Positions 1 through 10,290 of a stretch of 64,000 bases of DNA are shown here, piece after piece. Each line of letters begins with the position of its first letter. Position 1 is the stretch's first letter. The notes below the pieces were generated by a model. It was not told the origin of the DNA. It ran no database searches and saw only the letters and a list, made by a program, of their open reading frames with translations. The translations under genes were made by a program, and so were the position numbers. This stretch comes from Posidonia oceanica (lineage: Eukaryota; Streptophyta; Magnoliopsida; Alismatales; Posidoniaceae), in assembly GCA_037176725.1 (NCBI GenBank), contig JAZBRS010000029.1, positions 121,243,001-121,307,000 of the forward strand. The letters run 5' to 3'.

Positions 1-1
1 T

Positions 2-2476
2 GTTAGCCAAAGGGGGATTGAAGTGGACCCGATGAAAGCTAAAGCCATCGTGGAGATGCCACCCCCTAGAACCGAGAAGGAGGTTCGAGGCCTACTTGGG
101 CGTTTACAGTACATCAGCTGCTTCATTGCACAGCTCACGCCCATCTGCGAGCCCATCTTCAAACTCCTGAGGAAGAATGCACAAATCGACTGGAATGAAG
201 AATGTCAAGCCGCATTTGAGAAGATCAAGCAGCTACTGGTCAAACCCCCCGTCTTGGTCCCTCCCACACCAGGAAGACCTCTGCTCCTCTATCTGTCAAC
301 CACACAGCATTCCATGGGCGCCGTCCTAGGCCAACACGACGAGTCTGGCAGGAAGGAGCGCGCCATTTACTACCTGAGCAAAAAGTTCAATGAATGTGAA
401 GCCAGGTACAGCGTGATGGAGAAAACCTGTTTATCCCTTGTCTGGGCCGCACAGAAACTGAGGCACTATATGATGGCGTACCCGGTTCAGCTTTTGTGCC
501 GGCATGATCCCATCAAGTTCCTCTTCCAAAAGCCGGCTCTGGTGGGCAGATGTGTCAAGTGGCAGGTGTTGTTGTCCCAATATGACATCACTTTTGTCAC
601 ACAGAGATCTATGAAGGGCCAGGCTATGGCGGATCACCTCGCGGACTTCCCTCTGCCTGAATACCAACCCCTCCAGACACAGTTCCCCGACGAGGACATT
701 CTTTTTGCGACGGAGGACTCAGAAGAGAGGGACCCTGAAGAGCAAGAGCAGTGGCGGTTGTACTTCGACGGCGCCGTCAATAAGAAAGGTCGGGGCATAG
801 GCGCAGTGCTGACCACGCCTCATGGACAAATGATTCCTTTTGCGAGGAAGCTGACTTTCGCATGCACGAACAATGAAGCAGAATACGAAGCATGCATCTT
901 GGGTTTGAAAGTCGCCCTCGAGCACAAAGCACAGAAGTTGCACGTGCACGGTGATGCCATGTTGGTAATCTCTCAGGTGAATGGCGACTGGAAGACAAAA
1001 GACCCCAAGCTCGTGCCATATCACGAATGTCTGCTGAGGCTAATAGAGGAGTTCAAGAGCATTGATTTCACATACATGAACAGGGCAAAAAATGCGTATG
1101 CAGACGCATTAGCGACCTTGGCTTCTTGGCTCAGCATACCAGACAACAGCATGGTGGATGTGTCTGTCACCTGCATTCAGGAGCCTGCCCATTGCATGAA
1201 TATAGAGGAAGCAGATCCGACAGCGGAGCAGCCATGGTATTATGATATCAAAGCATTCTTGAAGTCCGGTAGCGTCCCATCTGGCACCACTGCAGAAGAT
1301 AAGAGAACTCTGGCGCGTCTGGCGTCAAAGTATGTACTGGGGGCTGGGCAGTTGTACAGAAGATCGTACAATCAGATGCTATTACGCTGCTTGGACAAAC
1401 CAGAGGCTGACACCTTAATGCTTCAAGTGCATGCCGGGACCTGTGGCCCGCACATGAACGGTGTCCTTTTAGCTAAGAAAATCATGCTCCAAGGGTATTT
1501 CTGGCAAACCATGGAAGCGGACTGTTGCCGTTTCGTGCGTAAATGCCACAACTGTCAGATCCATGGCAATTTCATCAAGGCTCCCCCTCATCAGCTGCAC
1601 AACATGTCCTCGCCATGGCCTTTCTCCACTTGGGGGATCGACGTCATTGGCGCAATACACCCTGCTGCTTCAAATGGCCATCGCTTCATCATGGTGGCAA
1701 TAGACTACTTCACTAAGTGGGTGGAAGCAGCTTCCTACAGGACAGTCACCGCAGTGGCAACCAAGAAGTTCATCAGAAACAACATCGTTGCCCGGTACGG
1801 GGTCCCTCACTCCATCATCTCTGATAATGGCACGAACTTCATTGCCAAAAGAACTGAGGAGTTCCTACAGAATTTCAGAATCAAGCATCACCGCTCCTCA
1901 CCATACCGGCCACAGATGAATGGAGCAGTGGAGTCTGCCAACAAGAACATCATCAAGATCATGAAGAAGATGGCAGAAACCCACAAGGATTGGCACGATC
2001 AGCTCCCGTACGCACTCTGGGCGTACAGGACATCAATCCGGACCTCGACAGGAGCCACCCCGTACTCGCTGGTGTACGGCATGGAAGCTGTATTGCCTAT
2101 TGAAGTGGAGATCCCCTCGCTGCGAATCTTGCGAGAAGCTGAGTTGGAAGAGGCAGAATGGGTTGAAGACCGCTGCGTCCAACTGAACCTGATTGATGAG
2201 CACAGACTACAAGCCATGCACAATGCCCACTGTTATCAGAAGCGAATGGCTAGAGCATTCTTGAAGAAAGTCCGGCTCAGAAGCTTCCAGCCCGGAGATC
2301 TTGTTCTGCGTGCCATTCATCTACCAGACGGTCGAGGCAAATTCCGACCTAACTGGCGCGGACCCTTTGTAGTTAAGCAGATCTTCTCAGGCGGCGCAGT
2401 AACTCTTGAGGACATGGACCAGGTCGAGCAGTCTGAGCCGGTCAACATGTGCTACCTCAAGAAGTACTACCAGTAG
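2..2476 (+). CDS. pol polyprotein, C-terminal part (RNase H, archaeal-type RNase H, integrase), intact
   Basis: This open frame enters from the left edge and ends at TAG 2474-2476. In order it holds the end of the RT connection; a Ty3/gypsy RNase H (about 275-480) whose first catalytic Asp is replaced by Ser (codon 296-298, YLSTT); and a second, archaeal-type RNase H (about 755-1125) with all four acidic residues visible (Asp 767, Glu 875, Asp 953, Asp 1103). Integrase follows, with an HHCC zinc finger (about 1425-1565), a D-D-35-E core (Asp 1640, Asp 1823, Glu 1931) and a C-terminal module (GPFVV, about 2300-2440). The dual RNase H is a known hallmark of Tat-lineage elements. This copy has no internal stop: it keeps CAG at 452-454 where copy B has TAG. 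It is the best-preserved enzyme region in the window. Confidence 0.93.
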   Translation, partial: VSQRGIEVDPMKAKAIVEMPPPRTEKEVRGLLGRLQYISCFIAQLTPICEPIFKLLRKNAQIDWNEECQAAFEKIKQLLVKPPVLVPPTPGRPLLLYLSTTQHSMGAVLGQHDESGRKERAIYYLSKKFNECEARYSVMEKTCLSLVWAAQKLRHYMMAYPVQLLCRHDPIKFLFQKPALVGRCVKWQVLLSQYDITFVTQRSMKGQAMADHLADFPLPEYQPLQTQFPDEDILFATEDSEERDPEEQEQWRLYFDGAVNKKGRGIGAVLTTPHGQMIPFARKLTFACTNNEAEYEACILGLKVALEHKAQKLHVHGDAMLVISQVNGDWKTKDPKLVPYHECLLRLIEEFKSIDFTYMNRAKNAYADALATLASWLSIPDNSMVDVSVTCIQEPAHCMNIEEADPTAEQPWYYDIKAFLKSGSVPSGTTAEDKRTLARLASKYVLGAGQLYRRSYNQMLLRCLDKPEADTLMLQVHAGTCGPHMNGVLLAKKIMLQGYFWQTMEADCCRFVRKCHNCQIHGNFIKAPPHQLHNMSSPWPFSTWGIDVIGAIHPAASNGHRFIMVAIDYFTKWVEAASYRTVTAVATKKFIRNNIVARYGVPHSIISDNGTNFIAKRTEEFLQNFRIKHHRSSPYRPQMNGAVESANKNIIKIMKKMAETHKDWHDQLPYALWAYRTSIRTSTGATPYSLVYGMEAVLPIEVEIPSLRILREAELEEAEWVEDRCVQLNLIDEHRLQAMHNAHCYQKRMARAFLKKVRLRSFQPGDLVLRAIHLPDGRGKFRPNWRGPFVVKQIFSGGAVTLEDMDQVEQSEPVNMCYLKKYYQ

Positions 2477-3702
2477 CTGGGAGTAGCCATTGCGGATTTC
2501 TTCCTCCCATTTGTCATGTTCTCGCCATCGTTGTATCTCTTTTGCTCTATCTCCTCCATACTTTACTTCATCCACTCTCTCGCCTTTCCCGGCATCACAA
2601 CACTCCTGTGCATCCCTGCTCATTCCGTTCACGCTCTCTTGTTAAACCATGCATTGCATTTTGCCCGGTGATGAAAACCGGAGGTGCTTGCCTGCTGCGA
2701 AAAGAGTCTCCCGACCTCACCTGATACTACTTAGATGTCTTGACTAGTGAGGGAGCCACCACTCAATGAGAGCGGGCGAATTGCCCAAACCCCTAAGGAC
2801 CTACACCCTTTAGAAGAGTGCTAGGTGTTAGTCGGAAAGCAGTACATACCCCAGCCTAGATGTGCGAAAAAAGAAAGAGAAAGAGAAAGCCAAAAGTCTG
2901 TACCCGAAAGACCCTAACGCCCATCTCCCCTGGGGGAGGGGACAGCGGAAACCTGCAAGCCAAAAAAGAAGAGAAAAGAAAAGGAAAAGAAAAAGGGAAC
3001 AAAAAAAAAAAGAAAAAACAAAAGGAGAATGATAGAAAAGAAAAGAAAGGGAGACAAAGGCCCCATTCCCGCAAAAAAAAAAAAAGAAAAAAAGAAGAAG
3101 AGAATAAAGGCAAGCAGGGTAACCCCGCACCTCTCACCTACCCCAGAAAAGAGCCAAAGCCCGGGTCAGGTCCTCCTCGCTTCCAAAATGGGAATAAGGA
3201 AAGCCCTGTACACCGACATAAAAAGAGAAAAAAGAGGTAGGAGTGAGTGTAAGTCCTTGAGAGTTTGGCATGGAGCCCGTCCTCTCTACACCACCACCAA
3301 ACATCACCCATCCTTTCCTCGAGTGCCACCAACAAGTCAGGAGTCCGAGTAGAGTCCGGTGAGTTAAGGACCGCTCCCTTTCCACACAGCAGGCACCAAA
3401 GCACCCCGATACTGAGGGCAAGCTACACCAAATCACGCATGCATCTGCATTTTCCAGTCATCTCCACTCCTTCTGATCATTCTACTCCGTAAAAGCTTAC
3501 TCCAGCGCTGAGACAGTACTTCTACTCAGCATGCGTTGGCACCGTCCGGCTGCAACAACCCGGGGTTCCTGACAGTCCCCGCCACATCAACAGAAGGCCC
3601 TTACGCTTATACATGTTCAATTGCCATAGTCTGGATGTTTACTGCTAAATATGTTGCACCTATTTCTACCAGTTTCAGAATCTGCTTTCCTGTGATGGTT
3701 TT
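2477..3702 (+). other. pol-to-ORF2 spacer with purine-rich tract (copy A)
   Basis: This 1.2-kb stretch lies between pol and the next ORF. It contains a long purine-rich A/G tract (about 2865-3115) that produces lysine-rich spurious frames. I see no conserved coding potential. A short piece near 2665-2700 (ATGAAAACCGGAGG) is also found in the matching spacer of element C (about 47910-47935, opposite strand), so the spacer is homologous. A possible splice acceptor (TTGGCAACAG, ending near 3743) precedes the next ORF. Confidence 0.6.
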
Positions 3703-4998
3703 GTGCCTATGCGATATCTGATAATTCACTATCTTGGCAACAGGTATCTGAAGACTCTTGTAACAGCCGTCTGCCCACATCCCGCAATCTGTGCAATGGG
3801 TTTCCCTACCTTGGTAACCCCCACACACTGTTCTGAGATCCTACGAGAATGGATCGGCAGGCTTACAAAAGATGACTGTGAGAAGCTGCGCCTGTGGGGC
3901 ATTCCGACCAAGCTGCTCAAGGCTGCTGATGTAGAAGTGAGCCGCCATCTTCTGTGTGCTGCTGCGCGATTCTGGAAACCAGCACACCATGTCTTCCGTT
4001 TCGGCAAAACTGAACTGACACCCACACTGGAAGAAGTGCGTCGAATCTGTGGCTTTTCCAAGATCTTGGGGCCGCCTATCTTCATGAGGCGTGACGGATA
4101 CTTGGCAGTCCTGAAACAGCTGACCGGCCTCTCTACCCAAAGTTGCCAGCAGAAGCTGATTTGTACTAGCGGGCCCATGCCTCTACTTCGCCTAGCATAC
4201 TTTGATGATATTGTGGAAAAGCGCACTGAACTCGGAGACGAGCTGTGGCTCCGAGGGTTTGTCACCCGTTTCCTAGGCGAGCTGATCTTTACTCATGGCA
4301 AGGCAACAGTGGCCATCGAGATCGCTGAAATAGCGCTCGCCGTGGTGACCCAGCACATAGACCTGGCACCGGTTGTCTTGGCAGAGACCTACCGCGGTCT
4401 GGACCGCATCTCGCATCGCTGCCGCCACTTTCATGGTTGTGGATCATTCATTCAGGTCTGGCTAGCAGCGCACACTGAGATAGACTTTCTGCGCCCCCAA
4501 GTGCATGCTTTCGAGGCCTACTGCAGCAGCGGCCATGCCAAGGCAGCCAAGAGCGTCGAAGAAGAATATGAAAGGCTATCGGGACTGACAGACGACACAG
4601 TCACATGGCGCATCATTCCTTCTGCAGCCGAAGCATTCACTGTCTTCTTCAATATACGCGACATGCGTCTGGTCGTGCTACCAGGATTTGCTGCGGGTGT
4701 AGAATATCACCCTATCAGAGTCATGCGCCAGTTCGGCTTCCAGTAGGGCGCCTTTGTCGACAGCACAGCGCCTAAGCTTCTTCAGGAATATCCACTCAGT
4801 ACAATTGCCCCCACGAGGGAGTTGGCCAACCTGATGCAGCATGGTGTGCAATCCACAAACATCACTGCGACAAAAGGTGTAGGGTGCACCCCCGAGTACA
4901 TCACTAAAGTGCAGGACCTCTGGCCCATTGACGAAATCCCGCCGAGCGGTCCCTTGTTCTCTGACTCTGGAAGATCAAAGAAGGCTCGAACCAGCTAG
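3703..4998 (+). pseudogene. PMD/DUF7745-like ORF downstream of pol, interrupted by one in-frame TAG (copy A)
   Basis: An open frame of 347 codons runs to TAG 4744-4746. The same frame then continues 83 more codons to TAG 4996-4998, and those codons match the C-terminal part of the homologous frame in element C, where the internal stop is CAG. The protein reads like the plant mobile domain / DUF7745 family: an FRFG-x-TELTPTLEEV segment, a GPPIFMRRD segment, a central helix-rich block, and a LAPVVLAETYRGLD...FIQVWLAAH block. I recognise this from memory and have not searched it. Its function is unknown; PMD proteins of plants are linked to transposons and to silencing. The first ATG (3703) is not conserved in C. 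The real start may be ATG 3796 or supplied by splicing. Confidence 0.65.
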
Positions 4999-5378
4999 AG
5001 CCGTCATGCGGCTGTCATTCTGTCTTCCTTTCAAGTTGTGCTGTACTTTTTGGCCTGTCACGGGCATGTAACCAACAATTCTATCAATGCAAAACTGTTT
5101 TGTGCTGGCTGTTCACATCCCAAAGCTGATCATGCATTCCATGCTCCTCGTCGCTCACGTCCGGAGGCCCCTTGGCCCGACTGATTTCTCACATGACGCA
5201 GGAAAGTCCTCAGCAAACGACCCAGGCTCCAGGACCTCCGCGAACCCGCGCCGTCCAACCTACTACCGGACATACCCGGCTGAGTCTCCTTTGGGCTGGT
5301 ACCCCAAACTACTCGTCTGACAAACGCGTCAGTTTTGTCCATCCTTCGCTTTCTCGATACCGGGGACGTTTCGACTAA

Positions 5379-5405
5379 CCCCTGGTATCATCCTGATACC
5401 AGGGG
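5379..5405 (+). other. 12-bp perfect hairpin (copy A)
   Basis: The arms CCCCTGGTATCA (5379-5390) and TGATACCAGGGG (5394-5405) pair perfectly around a TCC loop. The hairpin lies between the PMD-like ORF and the tandem repeats. It is conserved in copy B and in element C. Confidence 0.85.
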
Positions 5406-5571
5406 CATCTTTTCAGACGCCCCGCGGTATCCCACCCTTGTTCTCATCTCCTCTTTGCCGGCCGATAAATCCGATATCTTATCACCTTTCCCAATCAATC
5501 AATCTCATCATTATCTCATCTCCTCTTTGCCGGCCGATAAGTCCGATATCTTATCACCTTTTTCAACCAAG

Positions 5572-5929
5572 CTCTCATCATTACCTCACCCCCCTTCTTT
5601 AGCAGTAGCTCTCATCATTACCTCATCCCCCTTCTTTAGCAATAGTTCTCATCATTACCTCACCCCCCTTCTTTAGCAGTAGCTCTCATCATTACCTCAT
5701 CCCCCTTCTTTAGCAATAGTTCTCATCATGATCCCATCCCCCTTCTTTAGCAATAGTTCTCATCATGACCTCATCCCCCTTCTTTAGCAGTAATTCTCAT
5801 CATGACCTCATCCCCCTTCTTTAGCAGTAATTCTCATCATGATCTCATCCCCCTCTTTAGCAATAACTCTCATCATTACCTCATCTCCCTCTTTAGAAGT
5901 AGCCTCTCATCATGATCTCATCCCCTCTT
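5572..5929 (+). repeat. 37-bp tandem repeat in the 3' untranslated region (copy A)
   Basis: About nine imperfect head-to-tail copies of a 37-bp unit (CTCTCATCATTACCTCATCC then CCCTTCTTTAGCAATAG), degenerating at the right end. Two longer units carrying GATAAG...CTTATC palindromes precede it (5464-5555). Hypervariable tandem repeats between the last ORF and the 3' LTR are typical of Tat/Ogre elements. Confidence 0.9.
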
Positions 5930-5998
5930 ATCAAGCAATCAAGCACTCTTCAACCAATCCTTCACCAATCACTCATCACTCGATCATTCATCAATCAA

Positions 5999-6889
5999 GC
6001 GCCCTTAGGCTGATATCCTAAACTATCAATCAATCAAGTTTTCTCAGGCTGATATTCCTAAACTATCTATCCTTTGGCCGATCCATGGTTGGCCCGCAGT
6101 TGTGTTATACGGCTGACATCCAGTAACTGTCCCTCGCAGTGCCGCCAGGCTGATAACCTAAACTATCTATCTAGGCTGGTAACCTAAACTACCTAGGCTG
6201 ATATCCTAAACTATCTATCCAGGCTGATATTCCTAAACTATCCGGCATCTGCGTTATACGGCTGACATCCAGTAACTGTCCCTCGTAATTGCCCCCTCCA
6301 GTTGATAGGACTGTAAACTATCTATCTAGGCTGATATCCTAAACTATCTAGGCTGATATCCTAAACTATCTATCTAGGCTGATAACCTAAACTATCGATC
6401 TAGGCTGATATCCTAAACTATCCATGGCAATTACGTTATACGGCTGATATCCAGTAACTATCCCTTGCAATTGCTCTTTCCAGTTGATAGGACTGTAAAC
6501 TATCTATCTAGGCTGATATCCTAAACTATCGATCTAGGCTGATAACCTAAACTATCGATCTAGGCTGATATCCTAAACTATCTATCGCAATTGCATTATA
6601 CGGCTGACATCCAGTAACTGTCCCTCGCAAGGCCGCCAGGCTGATAACCTAAACTATCTATCTAGGCTGATAACCTAAACTATCTAGGCTGATATCCTAA
6701 ACTATCTATCTAGGCTGATATCCTAAACTATCCGGCACTTGCGTTATACGGCTGATATCCAGTAACTATCACTCACAACTGCGCCTTCCGGTTGATAGGA
6801 CCCTAAACTATCGCCAGGCTAATAACCTAAACTATCGCCCTCGGCTGATGATCCGAAACTCATCCGGTCGATAAGTCCGACAACCTATC
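5999..6889 (+). repeat. Array of short palindromic (hairpin) repeats, 3' untranslated region (copy A)
   Basis: Dozens of units of the form GGCT-GATA-N8-TATC. A longer unit, GTTATACGGCTGAYATCC followed by AGTAACTRTC, recurs five times (6103, 6252, 6434, 6594 and 6742 approximately). Every core is a small inverted repeat, and stem variants compensate on both sides: GATA/TATC, GACA/TGTC, GGTA/TACC, GATGA/TCATC. It is not coding. Confidence 0.85.
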
Positions 6890-7276
6890 GCCTCCCTGCG
6901 CGACTTCGTCCCAAAAGACGGAGCCCCGCATCCTTCCGCGTCTGGGAGAGGGTCCACCTCTCCCGTCGCTCCTTTGTGGCTTTTGGCTGTCCTTCTCTTT
7001 GTGGCAGGTCTGGATCTCCTCGTCAAGCTCCACGGCGCGCCGCAACGTCCCTCTTCAGCGTCGTCAACATCGCCAGCGTCACCCGCATCGCTTCGGTCCT
7101 CCCCATCGATACTAACTCTAGTACTAACTTTTGCATCGCATCCGCATTAGCATGCATCGCATACATTGCATCTCATCCATCTGCACCTGCACTTTGCATT
7201 GCGGCAACGATCCACGATGTTCGGCGCATCCGCCGAATAAATGGCTCACGCCGATAGCAACCCTCTGCTCTCGCCA

Positions 7277-7367
7277 GTCAAATGGGGTGTCCCGTCAACC
7301 CTGAGCAGCGGCCTCGCTTCGCTCGGCCTCGCTCAGGGAGGGGCATCTGTAGACACCCCATTTTGAC
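7277..7367 (+). promoter_or_regulatory. Inverted repeat spanning polypurine tract and LTR start (copy A)
   Basis: The outer arms are GTCAAATGGGGTGTC (7277-7291) and GACACCCCATTTTGAC (7352-7367). The second arm is the LTR start itself. An inner stem CCCTGAGC (7299-7306) / GCTCAGGG (7331-7338) lies just before the polypurine tract AGGGAGGGG (7335-7343). The tract and CATC lead directly into the LTR, which begins TGTAGACACC. The polypurine tract is the expected primer for plus-strand synthesis. Confidence 0.85.
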
Positions 7368-8939
7368 AGGCTGGATCGTTTGGAGCCTTCCGGTGGCTGC
7401 TGGACCCGAATCTAGACTCGAACCCACGCCTTCCTCTCCTTCTTTCCCCTCAAAACAAGCCCGAACTCAACCTAGGATTACCCCCCTTTCCCGAACCCGA
7501 AAACCAACCAAAATCCATAGGAAAACTCACCCCTGATGACTTAGCAAACCCACCAAAAAGCCTGCAAAATCTCAAACCAGACCCTTCCCAAAAACCCTAG
7601 GAAACTTAGACAAAAATACCCTTTTTCTACACCTCAAAACCCCTCCAAAACTTCCTCAAAACCAAACCAAAACTCCAGGAGCAGAACTAGAAACCCTAGA
7701 CCCCGCACCCGCCAAATTTCACCCCTTTCCGAGACTCCTAAGACCCCCTTTTGCCTGGATTATCGTTTTCTCTCTCCGGGATTATCGTTTTCTCTCTCCT
7801 CTCTCTCTCCTGATTATCGTCTCTCTTTTCATCCCCTTCTCGCCCTTTTTCTGGCTTGGCTGCGGGCCCCCTTTGTACTCCTACCCCTTCTCCACCTTAT
7901 TCCTATTTTTATTTTATTTTTACCATTTTCCTTGAATTTTAAAAAGTCTTTTCCCTCAAACCTATCTCTTTCCCCTTTTATCCCCTTTTTTTCCCCTTTT
8001 CTCCTTCTTTTTCTTTTCTTCTTCTTTCCTTTGCAGAAAACCTCAAAAATCCTTAAAAATCTGTAAAACCCCAAGACCTAAAAGAAACAAATCAGAATCC
8101 CAAGAAAAGCAACTAAAAAACATTAAATAAATAATTAAAAGCCCAAACTTAATTAAATCAAGCTAAAAAGGAAAATCAAGCATGCAAACTAAAAAATGCA
8201 AAACAAACTAAAACAAAATACTGTAAAATCAACTAAAAATTGAAATGAAATCAGAACCTATCAAAGATGAAAGCCCCACTAAAAGAATTAAAAAACGAAC
8301 CCTAAAAAGAAGAATCAAAAATCAAACAATGAAACAAGTAATTAAAGGAGGTAAAAGACTTAACCTAATAAACATAAGAAAGAAAACAACATAAGCACCT
8401 AACTAAAAAGGAAAAGAAAACACAGTTAAAAGACTTAAAATACTTAATCAAATCAGGAAAAATCCAACTAAAAAACATCAAGAAGAATTAACAAATAAAA
8501 ATCAAAAACGTAGGTCAAAAGGCTTAAAGAGGGAAAACATAAAAGACTAGAACTAAAGGCCCAAAACTCACTCAAAATAATACGAAAATAAATCCTAAAA
8601 ATCCTAATTAACATCCTAAAATACTTAACAAGAAAACACAATTTTAAAAACAATTTAAAAGAGTTTAACCAACACTTAATCAAGTGGGAAATGGATTGAA
8701 AACAAAATAAAACCCTAAAACACTAATCAAGCCTAAAACACGCTAATTAACCTAAAAACGGTCATTAAAAATCCAGATAAACGTCTAATCTACAACCCAA
8801 GTCATCCCATATTTTTATTTATTTTTATCTTATTTTCTCCTATTTTTTCTTTCCATCTTTCTTTCTTTCTTCTTTTTTATTTTCCTTTTCTTCCTTACTG
8901 GGCTTATCAGCCCGTCCACCATTTTCCTCCTTTTTTCAA

Positions 8940-10290
8940 AATTTCGGCCCACGGCCCGCTGCTACAGTCCGTCTTCCCCACCTTCTCCCGCGCGTTGCAG
9001 TGCTACAGTAGCACGCCGCCTGCGCTCCTGCCGCTCTGCCCGCCTGCCATGCTGCCCTTTTGCCATCTCCAGGCACGCGCCGAACTCCGTCCGTGCCTCC
9101 TGCCATCGCCACGCCGGAGCATTCAATGCGGCAGGCCTGCAAAAGCGAGGAAAAGAGTCGTCAGATCAAGGGGAGGAAAGGGGGAAATAAAGGTGAAAAA
9201 CAGGAGGGAAAAAGAGGAGAAGGATAGAAGAGTTCATCCGGAGAGAGCACCACGATTCCAGAGCGAACCCCCAGCGCGAGAGAGTCCAATTCCCCCCTGA
9301 AAACCACCCAGAAAACTCAGATCTTCGACCTCTTGCTTCCGCAGCAGACCAGAGCCGAAAGCGCCCTCTAAACCTCTCCGAATCGACTCCCCAATCTCAC
9401 CCGAAAACTCCTGCAACTCCACTCCTTCCTCCCACAGCGAAACGAGCCCAGCATTCCTCCTCAATCCACCGGAAATCCAGCAGAACCCAATTCCCATCCC
9501 TTCTAAAATCCCCGACACCATAGACTTCCAATCGACCCCGAACTCTTCCCAGCTACTCCCTGAATCTCCACCTCCCTAAGCCCCCGACCTTCAGCCCTCT
9601 CTCCGACCGCCGGCAGAGAACTCCACTTCAAACACCTTGCTCCATTTCGGTCCGAAATCGCCTCCGCCAGCAAACTCTTCCCACGGCCTCCAGAAGACCA
9701 TCCTGACCGCCCAGAACCCTCCACTGAAGTCCCAGCTATTCACCGGAAGCCTCCATTCGATCCAACAAGCAACAGGCACCTCCCCCGACCTCAGGCGACA
9801 CCTGCAGCACCCAACATTCCAACATCCTCCTCCGAGCTGCAGAACTCTGCTCCGAGCATCCAGGGAGAGCCGGAGGATCGTGTGGAACCGGTCCCAACGC
9901 CCGCGAGCCGCCGCCGACGCCCGCTCACTCCGGACGACCATCGCCGGCATTTGCAGAGCTCACCGACGTCGGGAGGACGCACCGGACACAGCCACAGGTA
10001 ACCGCTGACCTCCTGGGCTCCCTCTCCCTCCTCTGATGCTTCTCCGCCGATCAGAGCCAGATCTCCGGCCCTCCTGCTCCAACTGCGTCTCGCCGGTCCG
10101 ACCTTCGTCTCCGGCGCCGGCCGCTTGACTTCCGGGCGTTCCAGCCAGCAGAACGCCGCCCCGACGGTCCCCGGAGCTCCGCACGGACGGCAGCAACAGC
10201 CTCCGCCGCCCAGCGCCTCCCCAGCTCCCCTGTGCCGGCGGTGGTGAGGACTGGAAGCTCACTGCTACAGTACTCCCACCGCCGGCGGCC
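8940..10290 (+). other. GC-rich block inside LTR1
   Basis: A CpG- and GC-rich segment embedded in an otherwise AT-rich LTR, beginning and ending with GCTACAG-containing sequence (8961-8967, 10263-10269). Open frames occur on both strands but have no recognisable domain and no frame conserved with element C, whose LTRs carry a related GC-rich block (about 40640-42290 and 60190-61800, opposite strand). It could be untranslated leader or captured sequence. Confidence 0.6.

Noticed and set aside
2828..3436. Lys-rich and Phe-rich open frames on both strands (repeated at 23655-24263)
   Set aside because: They come from an A/G-rich tract. Low complexity, no start or domain support.
5379..5413. Hairpin followed by CATCTTTT as an intrinsic terminator
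   Set aside because: The context is a plant retrotransposon transcribed by RNA polymerase II. The bacterial terminator model does not apply.
8940..10290. Proline- or arginine-rich open frames in the GC-rich LTR block as captured host exons
   Set aside because: Frames exist on both strands, none is shared with the homologous block of C, and no domain is recognisable.
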